Positions 1-8,719 of a stretch of DNA of 64,000 bases are shown in pieces. This stretch comes from Hafnia alvei. GTDB lineage: Bacteria > Pseudomonadota > Gammaproteobacteria > Enterobacterales > Enterobacteriaceae. The number at the start of each line of letters is the position of its first letter. Position 1 is the first letter of the stretch. The position numbers were made by a program, and so were the translations under genes. The DNA lies in assembly GCF_964063325.1 (NCBI RefSeq), contig NZ_OZ061315.1:1-64000 (forward strand). Reading direction: 5' to 3'. The notes beneath the pieces are model-generated. The model was not told where the DNA came from, did not search any database, and saw only the letters and a list, made by a program, of their open reading frames with translations.

Positions 1-1398
1 GTGTCACTTTCGCTTTGGCAGCAGTGTCTTGCCCGATTGCAGGATGAGTTACCTGCCACAGAATTTAGTATGTGGATCCGTCCTTTACAGGCGGAACTGA
101 GTGACAACACCCTGGCGCTGTATGCTCCTAACCGTTTTGTATTGGATTGGGTTCGTGACAAATATCTCAACAACATCAACGGATTGTTGAATGATTTTTG
201 TGGCAGCGATGCGCCGGTTTTACGTTTTGAAGTTGGCACCAAACCTGCAATGGCAATTCCGGCACAAAGCCCGGTTACTGCCAGCGTTTCTGCGCCTGTC
301 ATTCAGACCGCAGCTCGCAATATTGCACCTATGCGTCCGAGCTGGGATAACTCACCGGCGCAGCCTGAACTGTCTTATCGCTCGAATGTAAATCCTAAGC
401 ATACGTTCGATAACTTTGTTGAGGGTAAGTCTAACCAACTGGCCCGCGCGGCGGCGCGTCAGGTGGCTGATAACCCTGGCGGAGCCTATAACCCGTTGTT
501 TTTATACGGTGGCACTGGTTTAGGTAAAACCCACCTTTTGCACGCGGTGGGAAATGGCATTATGGCGCGCAAAGCCAATGCCAAAGTGGTTTACATGCAC
601 TCTGAGCGTTTCGTTCAGGATATGGTTAAGGCTCTGCAAAATAACGCGATCGAAGAGTTTAAACGCTACTATCGTTCTGTTGATGCTCTGCTTATCGATG
701 ATATTCAATTCTTTGCGAACAAAGAGCGCTCGCAGGAAGAGTTTTTCCATACCTTTAACGCACTGCTTGAAGGCAATCAGCAAATTATCCTGACGTCAGA
801 TCGCTATCCAAAAGAGATCAACGGCGTGGAAGATCGCCTGAAATCACGATTTGGCTGGGGATTGACCGTGGCTATCGAGCCGCCGGAATTAGAAACGCGC
901 GTCGCTATTCTGATGAAAAAAGCCGATGAAAATGATATTCGCCTGCCGGGTGAAGTCGCCTTTTTCATCGCCAAGCGTCTACGCTCTAATGTACGTGAGC
1001 TCGAGGGCGCACTGAATCGCGTGATTGCCAATGCCAACTTTACCGGCCGCGCAATTACCATCGACTTCGTGCGTGAAGCATTGCGTGATCTGCTCGCCTT
1101 GCAGGAAAAATTAGTCACTATCGATAATATTCAGAAGACAGTCGCTGAGTATTATAAAATCAAGGTGGCAGATTTACTGTCTAAACGCCGTTCCCGCTCG
1201 GTTGCACGCCCACGCCAGATGGCGATGGCGCTGGCAAAAGAGCTGACCAACCATAGCTTGCCGGAAATCGGTGATGCATTTGGTGGTCGTGACCATACTA
1301 CGGTCTTGCATGCCTGTCGTAAGATTGAACAGCTGCGTGAAGAAAGCCACGACATCAAAGAAGATTTTTCTAATTTAATCAGAACGTTGTCATCCTAA
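1..1398 (+). CDS. dnaA: Chromosomal replication initiator protein DnaA
   Basis: DnaA binds DnaA boxes at oriC as an ATP-bound oligomer and opens the origin. The 465-residue protein is full length (E. coli 467). It has an N-terminal DnaB-interaction domain (about 1-85), a variable linker (about 86-130), an AAA+ domain with Walker A GGTGLGKT at 170-177 and Walker B LLIDDIQF, and a C-terminal DNA-binding domain with the signature GGRDHTTVLHACRKI. The start is GTG, as is usual for this gene in enterics, and it is the first base of the window, so the promoter and its DnaA boxes lie outside. dnaN follows after 24 bases, as in the conserved dnaA-dnaN-recF-gyrB cluster. Confidence 0.98.
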   Translation: MSLSLWQQCLARLQDELPATEFSMWIRPLQAELSDNTLALYAPNRFVLDWVRDKYLNNINGLLNDFCGSDAPVLRFEVGTKPAMAIPAQSPVTASVSAPVIQTAARNIAPMRPSWDNSPAQPELSYRSNVNPKHTFDNFVEGKSNQLARAAARQVADNPGGAYNPLFLYGGTGLGKTHLLHAVGNGIMARKANAKVVYMHSERFVQDMVKALQNNAIEEFKRYYRSVDALLIDDIQFFANKERSQEEFFHTFNALLEGNQQIILTSDRYPKEINGVEDRLKSRFGWGLTVAIEPPELETRVAILMKKADENDIRLPGEVAFFIAKRLRSNVRELEGALNRVIANANFTGRAITIDFVREALRDLLALQEKLVTIDNIQKTVAEYYKIKVADLLSKRRSRSVARPRQMAMALAKELTNHSLPEIGDAFGGRDHTTVLHACRKIEQLREESHDIKEDFSNLIRTLSS

Positions 1399-1422
1399 TC
1401 AAATAACAGTCATCGTAGCGAT

Positions 1423-2523
1423 ATGAAATTTATTGTTGAACGTGAACATCTGCTAAAGCCGTTGCAACAGGTAAGCAGCCCGCTGGGTGGTCGACCAACG
1501 TTGCCTATTCTTGGTAATCTGCTGCTGCAGGTTGAAGACGGCCATCTATTGCTGACAGGCACCGACCTTGAAATGGAAATGATCGCCCGTGTTCCTCTTG
1601 CTCAAGAGCATGAGACGGGTGCGACAACGGTTCCTGCGCGTAAGTTTTTTGATATTTGCCGTGGCCTACCAGACGGTGCGGAAATCACCGTGATACTGGA
1701 CGGCGATCGCATGTTGGTTCGCTCTGGACGTAGCCGCTTCTCGCTGTCTACGCTGCCGGCCGCTGACTTCCCTAATCTGGATGATTGGCAGAGCGAGGTG
1801 GAGTTTACTCTGCCTCAGGCAACGCTGAAAAAGCTGATTGAAGCGACGCAGTTCTCAATGGCACATCAGGACGTACGCTATTACCTGAACGGTATGCTGT
1901 TTGAGACCGAAGGCGAAGAGCTGCGCACCGTCGCGACCGATGGGCACCGACTTGCCGTTTGCTCTATGCCTATTGGCCAGAGTTTGCCAAGTCATTCGGT
2001 GATCGTGCCGCGTAAAGGCGTGATGGAACTGTCTCGTTTGTTAGATGGCGGTGAAACACCGCTGCGCCTGCAAATTGGCAGCAATAACATTCGTGCTCAC
2101 GTTGGTGGCTTTATCTTTACCTCTAAGCTGGTTGATGGGCGTTTCCCTGACTATCGCCGCGTATTGCCGAAGAACCCGGACAAAACGCTGAAAGCAGGCT
2201 GTGATGAACTCAAACAGGCGTTTGCGCGTGCGGCGATTTTGTCGAATGAAAAATTCCGCGGTGTTCGCCTTTATGTCAGCCATAACCAGCTGAAAATTAC
2301 TGCGAATAACCCAGAGCAGGAAGAAGCGGAAGAAATTCTGGATGTGAATTACGAAGGCACCGATTTAGAAATTGGTTTCAACGTCAGTTACGTTCTGGAT
2401 GTCCTCAACGCACTCAAGTGTGGAGACGTGCATATGCTACTGACTGACTCCGTATCTAGCGTTCAGATTGAAGACGCGGCGAGCCAGTCGGCAGCCTACG
2501 TAGTCATGCCAATGCGTTTGTAG
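1423..2523 (+). CDS. dnaN: DNA polymerase III beta sliding clamp
   Basis: The beta clamp is a dimeric ring that tethers polymerase III and other proteins to DNA. At 366 residues it matches the E. coli length exactly. The N-terminus (MKFIVEREHLLKPLQQV), the three-fold clamp-domain layout and the C-terminal end AAYVVMPMRL are all typical of the family. The gene lies 24 bases behind dnaA and is probably cotranscribed with it. Downstream, the usual tight junction with recF is missing: 141 bases that include an ERIC-like palindrome separate the two genes. Confidence 0.98.
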   Translation: MKFIVEREHLLKPLQQVSSPLGGRPTLPILGNLLLQVEDGHLLLTGTDLEMEMIARVPLAQEHETGATTVPARKFFDICRGLPDGAEITVILDGDRMLVRSGRSRFSLSTLPAADFPNLDDWQSEVEFTLPQATLKKLIEATQFSMAHQDVRYYLNGMLFETEGEELRTVATDGHRLAVCSMPIGQSLPSHSVIVPRKGVMELSRLLDGGETPLRLQIGSNNIRAHVGGFIFTSKLVDGRFPDYRRVLPKNPDKTLKAGCDELKQAFARAAILSNEKFRGVRLYVSHNQLKITANNPEQEEAEEILDVNYEGTDLEIGFNVSYVLDVLNALKCGDVHMLLTDSVSSVQIEDAASQSAAYVVMPMRL

Positions 2524-2532
2524 CCATGTATC

Positions 2533-2648
2533 GGGCTATCTTACTTGCCACTTTACGCTTGGGCAGTGCTCGCCATCCTCACGTACTACATGTACGCTCC
2601 GGTGGCTGTGCGCTGGCCGCACGTAAATTGGCTGCGACGATAACGCCC
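2533..2648. repeat. ERIC-like imperfect palindrome between dnaN and recF
   Basis: The 141-base dnaN-recF gap holds a long imperfect inverted repeat. The outer arms start with GGGC (2533-2536) and end with GCCC (2645-2648). Internal paired blocks include TTTACG (2552-2557) with CGTAAA (2622-2627), and the centre is CGTAC-tacat-GTACG (2582-2596). The centre and flanks resemble the ERIC core (TCAC, TACT, GTA, GCTCC in order), with paired changes in the two arms. I read it as a diverged ERIC family member. The family assignment is inference, but the palindrome is directly visible. Confidence 0.6.
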
Positions 2649-2664
2649 TGGAATTGAAATTCGT

Positions 2665-3741
2665 ATGGCTTTAACGCGTCTAACGATCCGCGATTTTCGC
2701 AATATTGAATCGGCGGATCTCTCTCCTGCTGAGGGATTCAACTTTCTGGTCGGTGCCAACGGTAGCGGAAAGACCAGCGTGCTCGAGGCTATTTATACGC
2801 TTGGGCACGGGCGGGCTTTTCGTAGTTTGCAGGCGGGAAGAGTGATCCGCCACGACCAGAATGAGTTTGTTCTACATGGTCGCATTGATACCGGTGCAGA
2901 GCGCGAGCTGTCCGTTGGGCTTAGTAAAAGCCGTGCCGGTGATAGCAAAGTGCGCATTGATGGCAGCGATGGCCACAAAGTGGCGGAGCTAGCGCAGATG
3001 TTGCCGATGCAGCTTATCACGCCAGAAGGTTTTACCTTATTGAACGGCGGGCCAAAATTTCGGCGCGCTTTTCTCGACTGGGGCTGCTTTCATAGCGATC
3101 CCGGTTTCTTTGTTGCCTGGAGCAACCTCAAGCGACTGCTAAAGCAGCGCAATGCGGCGTTAAGACAGGTAACCCGCTATGGACAATTACGTCCATGGGA
3201 TCAGGAACTGATCCCGCTGGCAGAACGTATCAGCCAATTGCGAGCGCAATACAGCGCAGCGATTGCCGAAGATATCAGCGCAACATGCGCGCAGTTCTTG
3301 CCTGAATTTGCACTGACGTTTTCTTTCCAGCGTGGCTGGGATAAAGAGAGCGATTACGGAGAGTTGCTAGAGCGTCAATTTGAACGCGATAGGGCTCTGA
3401 CCTATACCGCGGTTGGTCCACACAAGGCAGATTTCCGCATCCGGGCAGAAGGTACACCGGTTGAGGATTTACTGTCGCGTGGGCAACTGAAGTTACTGAT
3501 GTGTGCGCTGCGTTTGGCACAGGGTGAATATCTTACCCGCCACAGCGGTCGCCGTTGCCTTTACCTTATCGATGATTTTGCTTCTGAGCTGGATACGGGT
3601 CGCAGACGTTTATTAGCCGACCGATTGAAAGCCACTGGCGCACAGGTTTTTGTGAGTGCGGTGAGTGCAGAACAGGTCTCCGATATGGTTGATGAAAAGG
3701 GCAAGATGTTCCGCGTGGAACAGGGTAAAATAGCGGTTTAA
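2665..3741 (+). CDS. recF: DNA replication and repair protein RecF
   Basis: RecF is an SMC-like ATPase that loads RecA with RecO and RecR at single-strand gaps. The 358-residue protein (E. coli 357) has Walker A GANGSGKT near residue 30, an ABC-type signature region LLSRGQLKLL near 270 and Walker B LYLIDDFASELD near 300. The ATG at 2665 gives the family N-terminus MALTRLTIRDFRNI. Only a weak ribosome binding site is visible before it. In E. coli K-12 recF abuts dnaN, so translational coupling there is probably lost here because of the intervening palindrome. Confidence 0.97.
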   Translation: MALTRLTIRDFRNIESADLSPAEGFNFLVGANGSGKTSVLEAIYTLGHGRAFRSLQAGRVIRHDQNEFVLHGRIDTGAERELSVGLSKSRAGDSKVRIDGSDGHKVAELAQMLPMQLITPEGFTLLNGGPKFRRAFLDWGCFHSDPGFFVAWSNLKRLLKQRNAALRQVTRYGQLRPWDQELIPLAERISQLRAQYSAAIAEDISATCAQFLPEFALTFSFQRGWDKESDYGELLERQFERDRALTYTAVGPHKADFRIRAEGTPVEDLLSRGQLKLLMCALRLAQGEYLTRHSGRRCLYLIDDFASELDTGRRRLLADRLKATGAQVFVSAVSAEQVSDMVDEKGKMFRVEQGKIAV

Positions 3742-3771
3742 TCACAGTTTTTTAATGAGCGAGAAAGGCTG

Positions 3772-6186
3772 ATGTCAAATACTTATGACTCCTCAAGTAT
3801 CAAGGTATTAAAAGGGCTGGACGCCGTGCGTAAACGCCCGGGCATGTACATCGGTGATACCGATGACGGCACCGGTCTGCACCATATGGTATTCGAGGTG
3901 GTGGACAACGCGATTGACGAGGCGCTCGCTGGCTACTGTAAAGACATTATCGTTACCATCCATAGCGACAACTCTGTGTCGGTACAGGATGATGGCCGTG
4001 GTATTCCTACTGGCCTGCACGAAGAAGAAGGTGTGTCTGCTGCCGAAGTTATCATGACCGTGCTGCACGCCGGTGGTAAGTTTGATGATAACTCTTATAA
4101 AGTTTCCGGTGGTCTGCACGGCGTTGGTGTTTCCGTGGTTAACGCCCTGTCTGAAAAATTGGAATTGATTATCCGCCGTGAAGGTAAAGTTCACGAGCAG
4201 ACTTACGCCCACGGCGTTCCTCAATTCCCACTGAAAGTGGTTGGCGATACTGAAATAACGGGCACAACCGTACGTTTCTGGCCAAGCCTGCAGACATTCT
4301 CTAACCATACCGAATTCCAGTACGATATTCTGGCTAAGCGTCTGCGTGAGCTCTCCTTCTTGAACTCCGGTGTGTCTATTCGCCTGCGCGACAAACGCGA
4401 CAACCGTGAAGATCATTTCCACTATGAAGGCGGTATCAAGGCGTTCGTAGAGTATCTGAACAAAAATAAAACCCCGATCCATCCAAACGTGTTCTATTTC
4501 TCAACCGTGAAGGATGATATCGGCGTTGAAGTTGCGCTTCAGTGGAACGATGGTTTCCAGGAAAACATCTACTGCTTTACCAACAACATTCCACAGCGTG
4601 ATGGTGGTACTCATCTGGCCGGTTTCCGTGCTGCGATGACCCGTACCCTGAACAGCTATATGGAAAAAGAAGGCTACAGCAAGAAAGCCAAAGTAAGTGC
4701 CACCGGTGACGATGCGCGTGAAGGCTTGATTGCGGTGGTTTCTGTTAAGGTTCCAGATCCTAAGTTCTCATCTCAGACCAAAGACAAACTGGTTTCTTCT
4801 GAGGTTAAAACTGCCGTTGAAACGCAGATGAACGAACTGCTGGCTGAGTACCTGCAAGAAAACCCAGGCGATGCCAAAATCGTTGTGGGTAAAATTATTG
4901 ATGCTGCGCGCGCGCGTGAAGCGGCTCGTAAAGCCCGTGAAATGACGCGTCGTAAAGGTGCGTTGGATTTAGCGGGTCTGCCGGGCAAACTGGCTGACTG
5001 TCAGGAACGCGATCCTGCCCACTCTGAACTGTACTTAGTGGAAGGGGACTCTGCGGGCGGCTCTGCAAAACAGGGGCGTAACCGTAAGAATCAGGCAATT
5101 CTGCCGCTGAAAGGTAAAATCCTGAACGTTGAGAAAGCGCGTTTCGATAAAATGCTTTCCTCTCAGGAAGTTGCCACACTGATTACCGCACTAGGCTGTG
5201 GTATCGGTCGCGACGAATATAACCCTGACAAGCTGCGTTATCACAGCATCATCATCATGACCGATGCCGACGTCGATGGCTCGCACATTCGTACGCTGCT
5301 ATTGACCTTCTTCTATCGTCAGATGCCAGAAATTATCGAACGTGGTCATGTATTTATTGCTCAGCCGCCGCTGTATAAAGTGAAGAAAGGCAAGCAAGAA
5401 CAGTACATTAAAGATGATGACGCGATGGATCAGTATCAGCTCTCTATCGCCTTAGATGGCGCAGAGTTGCACATCAATGCTGATGCGCCAGCGATGTCTA
5501 ACGAGCATTTAGAGAAGTTGGTGACCGAGCACTACCAGGTTCAAAAACTGATTGGTCGTATGGAGCGTCGTTATCCTAAGGCGTTGCTGAACCAGCTGAT
5601 TTATCATCCAACTCTGGTAGAGGCCGATCTTGGCGATCAGGCTAAAGTGCAGCAGTGGATTGAATCACTGGTAAATACGCTGAATGAAAAAGAAGTTCAC
5701 GGCAGCACTTACTCTGCGATTGTGACTGAGAACCGCGAGCGTCAGATGTTTGAGCCGTTGCTGCGTATTCGTACTCACGGGGTTGATACTGATTATCCTC
5801 TGGACTTCGAATTCATTCACGGTGCGGAATATCGCCGCATTTGCAACTTGGGTGGTACGCTGCGTGGCTTAATCGAAGAAGATGCGTTTGTTATGCGAGG
5901 CGAACGTCGCCAGCCGATTACCAGCTTCGAACAGGCATTGGAATGGTTGGTGAAAGAGTCCCGTCGTGGCCTCGCTATCCAGCGTTACAAAGGTCTGGGT
6001 GAAATGAACCCTGAGCAGCTGTGGGAAACCACCATGGATCCACAGAGCCGTCGTATGCTGCGTGTTACCGTAAAAGATGCGGTAGCTGCTGATCAGTTAT
6101 TCACTACGTTGATGGGCGATGCGGTTGAACCTCGCCGTGCATTTATCGAAGAGAATGCGCTGCGCGCTGCAAACCTCGACTTCTAA
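3772..6186 (+). CDS. gyrB: DNA gyrase subunit B
   Basis: GyrB is the ATPase subunit of the A2B2 gyrase that introduces negative supercoils. It is 804 residues, identical in length to E. coli. GHKL ATPase motifs are visible in order (DNAIDEALAG, DGRGIP, GGLHGVGVSVVNALS). The Toprim domain has EGDSAGGSAKQGR near 424 and the metal-binding DADVDGSH near 498, and the tail carries RYKGLGEMNPEQLW. The quinolone-relevant region (EGDSAGG and LKGKILNVEKAR) looks wild type. The gene lies 30 bases after recF and ends at a strong terminator. Confidence 0.99.
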   Translation: MSNTYDSSSIKVLKGLDAVRKRPGMYIGDTDDGTGLHHMVFEVVDNAIDEALAGYCKDIIVTIHSDNSVSVQDDGRGIPTGLHEEEGVSAAEVIMTVLHAGGKFDDNSYKVSGGLHGVGVSVVNALSEKLELIIRREGKVHEQTYAHGVPQFPLKVVGDTEITGTTVRFWPSLQTFSNHTEFQYDILAKRLRELSFLNSGVSIRLRDKRDNREDHFHYEGGIKAFVEYLNKNKTPIHPNVFYFSTVKDDIGVEVALQWNDGFQENIYCFTNNIPQRDGGTHLAGFRAAMTRTLNSYMEKEGYSKKAKVSATGDDAREGLIAVVSVKVPDPKFSSQTKDKLVSSEVKTAVETQMNELLAEYLQENPGDAKIVVGKIIDAARAREAARKAREMTRRKGALDLAGLPGKLADCQERDPAHSELYLVEGDSAGGSAKQGRNRKNQAILPLKGKILNVEKARFDKMLSSQEVATLITALGCGIGRDEYNPDKLRYHSIIIMTDADVDGSHIRTLLLTFFYRQMPEIIERGHVFIAQPPLYKVKKGKQEQYIKDDDAMDQYQLSIALDGAELHINADAPAMSNEHLEKLVTEHYQVQKLIGRMERRYPKALLNQLIYHPTLVEADLGDQAKVQQWIESLVNTLNEKEVHGSTYSAIVTENRERQMFEPLLRIRTHGVDTDYPLDFEFIHGAEYRRICNLGGTLRGLIEEDAFVMRGERRQPITSFEQALEWLVKESRRGLAIQRYKGLGEMNPEQLWETTMDPQSRRMLRVTVKDAVAADQLFTTLMGDAVEPRRAFIEENALRAANLDF

Positions 6187-6201
6187 TTTCTGAAGAACGA
6201 C

Positions 6202-6230
6202 AAAAGGGACGATTTATCGTCCCTTTTTTT
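6202..6230 (+). terminator. Rho-independent terminator of the dnaA-gyrB cluster
   Basis: Sixteen bases after the gyrB stop there is a near-perfect hairpin (AAAAGGGACGAT, loop tt, ATCGTCCCTTTT) that runs into a run of nine T residues. This is a textbook intrinsic terminator on the plus strand. Confidence 0.92.
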
Positions 6231-6327
6231 ATGCTTTTGTTCCTCGTTTTTGCCTCGCATAAGCAATGACAACCTGACCTAGATTGATTACCGTTACTCT
6301 ATTATTCTGACCCGAAGGGAAAATGTG

Positions 6328-7143
6328 ATGTCGATTAAATTGATTGCCATAGATTTGGATGGAACCCTGCTTAATAACGAACGGATGGTTGCTCCTGCGG
6401 TGAGACAGGCTATTTTGGCGGCCAAAGCGCAAGGCGTGCATGTGGTGTTAGCAACGGGGCGTCCATTTATCGGCGCACAGCAATATCTGCGTGAATTGGA
6501 GTTGGATACCGCCGGATGCTACTGCCTTTGCAACAATGGTGGTCTGATTGTTCATGCCGAAAACGGGGAACCTTTATTTGAAACCCTGCTTGATAATGCC
6601 GACTATTTATACCTCGAATCGCTATCGCGTCAGGTCGGTTCGCATTTTCACGCGCTCGATCATCACAAGCTCTATACGGCTAACCGTGACGTCAGCAAAT
6701 ATACCGTTCATGAATCGTTTATTACCGGCATTCCTCTGCATTTCTGTCCTGCGGATGAAATGGATAAAAGCATTCGCTTCCCAAAAGTGATGATGATCGA
6801 CCATCCTGAAGTGCTTGATGCGGCAATTGCTCGCATTCCACCGGAAGCGTATGAACGCTATACCATGATGAAAAGCAGCCCTTATTTCCTCGAAGTATTG
6901 AACAAAGATGCAGATAAAGGGAAAGGCATTGCGCGCTTGGCGCAATATCTGGATATCCCACGAGAAAACGTGATGTGTATTGGCGATCACGGCAATGACT
7001 TAGCGATGGTCGAATATGCGGGCGTTGGTGTTGCCATGGGTAACGCTGAGCCAGCAATTAAAGAAGCGGCCCAGTTTGTTACCACGAGTAATCAGGAAGA
7101 TGGCGTGGCTGTAGCGATCAATAAGTTTGTATTGGGGAAATAA
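6328..7143 (+). CDS. yidA: HAD-superfamily sugar phosphatase YidA
   Basis: YidA is a Cof-type HAD phosphatase that acts on sugar phosphates in vitro in E. coli. The 271-residue protein has HAD motif I DLDGTLL at the N-terminus (nucleophile Asp), the small residue motif TGRP, a lysine-containing motif III (DKGKGIARL) and motif IV GDHGNDLAM. The ATG at 6328 is preferred over the GTG three bases upstream because it gives MSIKLIAIDLDGT, with GAAGGGA about 9 bases before. As in E. coli it sits between gyrB and the dgo operon, but the yidB found there in E. coli is absent. Confidence 0.94.
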   Translation: MSIKLIAIDLDGTLLNNERMVAPAVRQAILAAKAQGVHVVLATGRPFIGAQQYLRELELDTAGCYCLCNNGGLIVHAENGEPLFETLLDNADYLYLESLSRQVGSHFHALDHHKLYTANRDVSKYTVHESFITGIPLHFCPADEMDKSIRFPKVMMIDHPEVLDAAIARIPPEAYERYTMMKSSPYFLEVLNKDADKGKGIARLAQYLDIPRENVMCIGDHGNDLAMVEYAGVGVAMGNAEPAIKEAAQFVTTSNQEDGVAVAINKFVLGK

Positions 7144-7204
7144 AATACTTATTTAGCCTTCCATAATAATTAAGCCACAGAATGTTGGTTTTGACCTTAT
7201 CGGC

Positions 7205-7420
7205 ACGTTACCGGACAGCCGAATGAATCATGAAGGTTAGGATTCGCCGACAGGGATGTCGGCGAAAGAACGGAGGAGCCAGGATGGCGATTGCCGTTCG
7301 TTCCGTTAAAACCGTAATGATGAAATGAGGGAACCCGCGAAGCGGGCTGGAAGGTGGTGCCAAGCCGAGGTGTTGGAGGGCGGCGATTGGCCCTCCAACT
7401 CGGACGCCTGCACAGAGGTC
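7205..7420. other. Structured multi-hairpin intergenic element, possible ncRNA or repeat
   Basis: The 336 bases between yidA and the dehydratase gene contain no credible gene but several strong stem-loops. One is a 9-bp stem with a 4-base loop at 7244-7265 (TCGCCGACA/TGTCGGCGA). A second outer pair is AACGGA 7269-7274 with TCCGTT 7302-7307. A third hairpin is 7334-7346 (CCCGC gaa GCGGG). The fourth is a two-part stem at 7365-7403: CCGAG with CTCGG outside, TTGGAGGGC with GCCCTCCAA inside. The density of pairing is far above the surrounding DNA. I do not recognise it securely. It could be a repeated enterobacterial intergenic element or a structured RNA, and the orientation and exact ends are unknown. 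Confidence 0.55.
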
Positions 7421-7479
7421 ATGTAATACTTGGTGTTATAGGCGTTCGAAACCTTTCACGGAAGCGGTGTAAGCTTATT

Positions 7480-8436
7480 TTATGCTAACGCCTTCAAATA
7501 CTTATCCAACACGATGTTTTTTCCGCATAAAACAACCGCGACTTTTTTACCCCGATAATCAGCTGCTAATTTCAGCATTGCCGCTAAGGCAACGCCTGCG
7601 GCCCCTTCAATCATCCAACGATCGGTCACAGCAATAAGTTTCATGGCCTGTTTGATCTCATCTTCGCTGACCAATACTTTTCGGTTAATCAGCTTTTGGC
7701 ATAGCTCAAAGGTCACTGCACCCGGCTCAATGCCTCCCGCGGTTCCATCGGATAGCGTACTTTTTTCTTCTACTTCATAGATATGACCGGCTTCCAGATT
7801 GCTATACATGCTGGTGGCGTTCTCTGGCCAACACCCGATGATTTCCGTTTGCGGTGAGAGTGTTTTGAGCGCGGTGGCAATTCCTGAAATTAAGCCACCG
7901 CCCCCCACGGCAATGAAAACGGCATCTAAATCAGCCTGCTGTTCCGCTATTTCTGCACCACAGGTGCCTTGGCCTGCAATCACCTGCAAATCGTTATAGG
8001 GAGAGATATAGGTAAGGTGCTGCTCAGCGGCAGCTGCGCTGGCGGCGAGTTCGGAATTAAGCGCATCACCGGCCACTAAGCGCACATCGCCTCCGAATGC
8101 GCGGATAGTATCCAGTTTGATGGCTGCCGCGGATTCAGGTGCGTAGATCGTAGCTTTAATTCCTGCAATTTTTCCTGCTAGAGCAACACCTTGTCCGTGA
8201 TTTCCGGTGGATGCGGTGATCACGCCCTGCTCTCTCTGCTTATCGCTGAGTAAACGTAGCTTATTGCTGGCACCGCGAAACTTGAAAGAGCCGGTGTGCT
8301 GTAAGTGTTCGCACTTTAAATACACCTCACAACCCGTGTGTGAAGAAAGCAAAACGCTGTGATCGAGCGGTGTGACTCGTACCTGCGGGCGCAGTGCCTG
8401 ATGAGCTTGCATGATGTCTTCAAAGAGAGTCGTCAT
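7480..8436 (-). CDS. PLP-dependent threonine/serine dehydratase family protein
   Basis: This is a fold-type II PLP enzyme of the threonine/serine dehydratase group, which deaminates hydroxy amino acids to 2-oxo acids. The PLP lysine lies in SFKFRGA (Lys52) and the phosphate-binding loop is GGGGL. At 318 residues it has no C-terminal ACT-like regulatory domain, so it resembles catabolic or racemase-like members rather than IlvA. The start at 8436 gives MTTLFEDIMQAHQ behind AAGGAAA. A reading frame extends 19 codons further upstream but lacks a better ribosome site. It is divergent from dgoR and shares a 283-base promoter region with it. The exact substrate cannot be read from sequence; serine, threonine or hydroxyaspartate are all possible. 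Confidence 0.85.
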   Translation of the reverse strand: MTTLFEDIMQAHQALRPQVRVTPLDHSVLLSSHTGCEVYLKCEHLQHTGSFKFRGASNKLRLLSDKQREQGVITASTGNHGQGVALAGKIAGIKATIYAPESAAAIKLDTIRAFGGDVRLVAGDALNSELAASAAAAEQHLTYISPYNDLQVIAGQGTCGAEIAEQQADLDAVFIAVGGGGLISGIATALKTLSPQTEIIGCWPENATSMYSNLEAGHIYEVEEKSTLSDGTAGGIEPGAVTFELCQKLINRKVLVSEDEIKQAMKLIAVTDRWMIEGAAGVALAAMLKLAADYRGKKVAVVLCGKNIVLDKYLKALA

Positions 8437-8574
8437 CGGGTTTCCTTGTGCATTTTCAATGTTGGGTAAGAGAAAAGAAGAGCATGGCTTCAAATTGACC
8501 TATTTGGCGCGACAAATAAACCTCGGATTAGCAACGGCGTAAAATGAACTCTAGTTGTCTATTTTGTGATCCAA

Positions 8575-8608
8575 ATTGTAGTACCAGATTGTAATTTAAT
8601 ACTACAAT
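8575..8608. promoter_or_regulatory. Inverted repeat, probable DgoR operator
   Basis: A perfect 9-base inverted repeat, ATTGTAGTA (8575-8583) and TACTACAAT (8600-8608), lies in the gap between the dehydratase gene and dgoR. A third ATTGTA half-site sits inside it (8588-8593). DgoR is a GntR/FadR-type repressor that binds inverted repeats upstream of its own operon in E. coli. The assignment of this repeat to DgoR is inference from position and symmetry. Confidence 0.6.
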
Positions 8609-8719
8609 ATGGCTGTGGTTATGCGGTGGTGTTTTTGTTTTGTACTGCATTAGTGCAGTTATTTTATTCACTTGACGGTAAAGTAGGAGGAACGTTACGA
8701 GCCTCCAAGTGGAAAAATT

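Noticed and set aside
1..400. Replication origin oriC in the window
   Set aside because: The window opens at the dnaA start codon; no cluster of DnaA boxes or GATC-rich AT region is visible. In enterics oriC lies elsewhere.
3808..4482. 224-codon open frame on the minus strand opposite gyrB
   Set aside because: It lies wholly inside the highly conserved gyrB and has no family features or ribosome site; it is a by-product of gyrB codon use.
7144..7479. CRISPR array or retron RNA at the hairpin-rich gap
   Set aside because: There are no regularly spaced direct repeats, and no cas or reverse transcriptase gene anywhere in the window.
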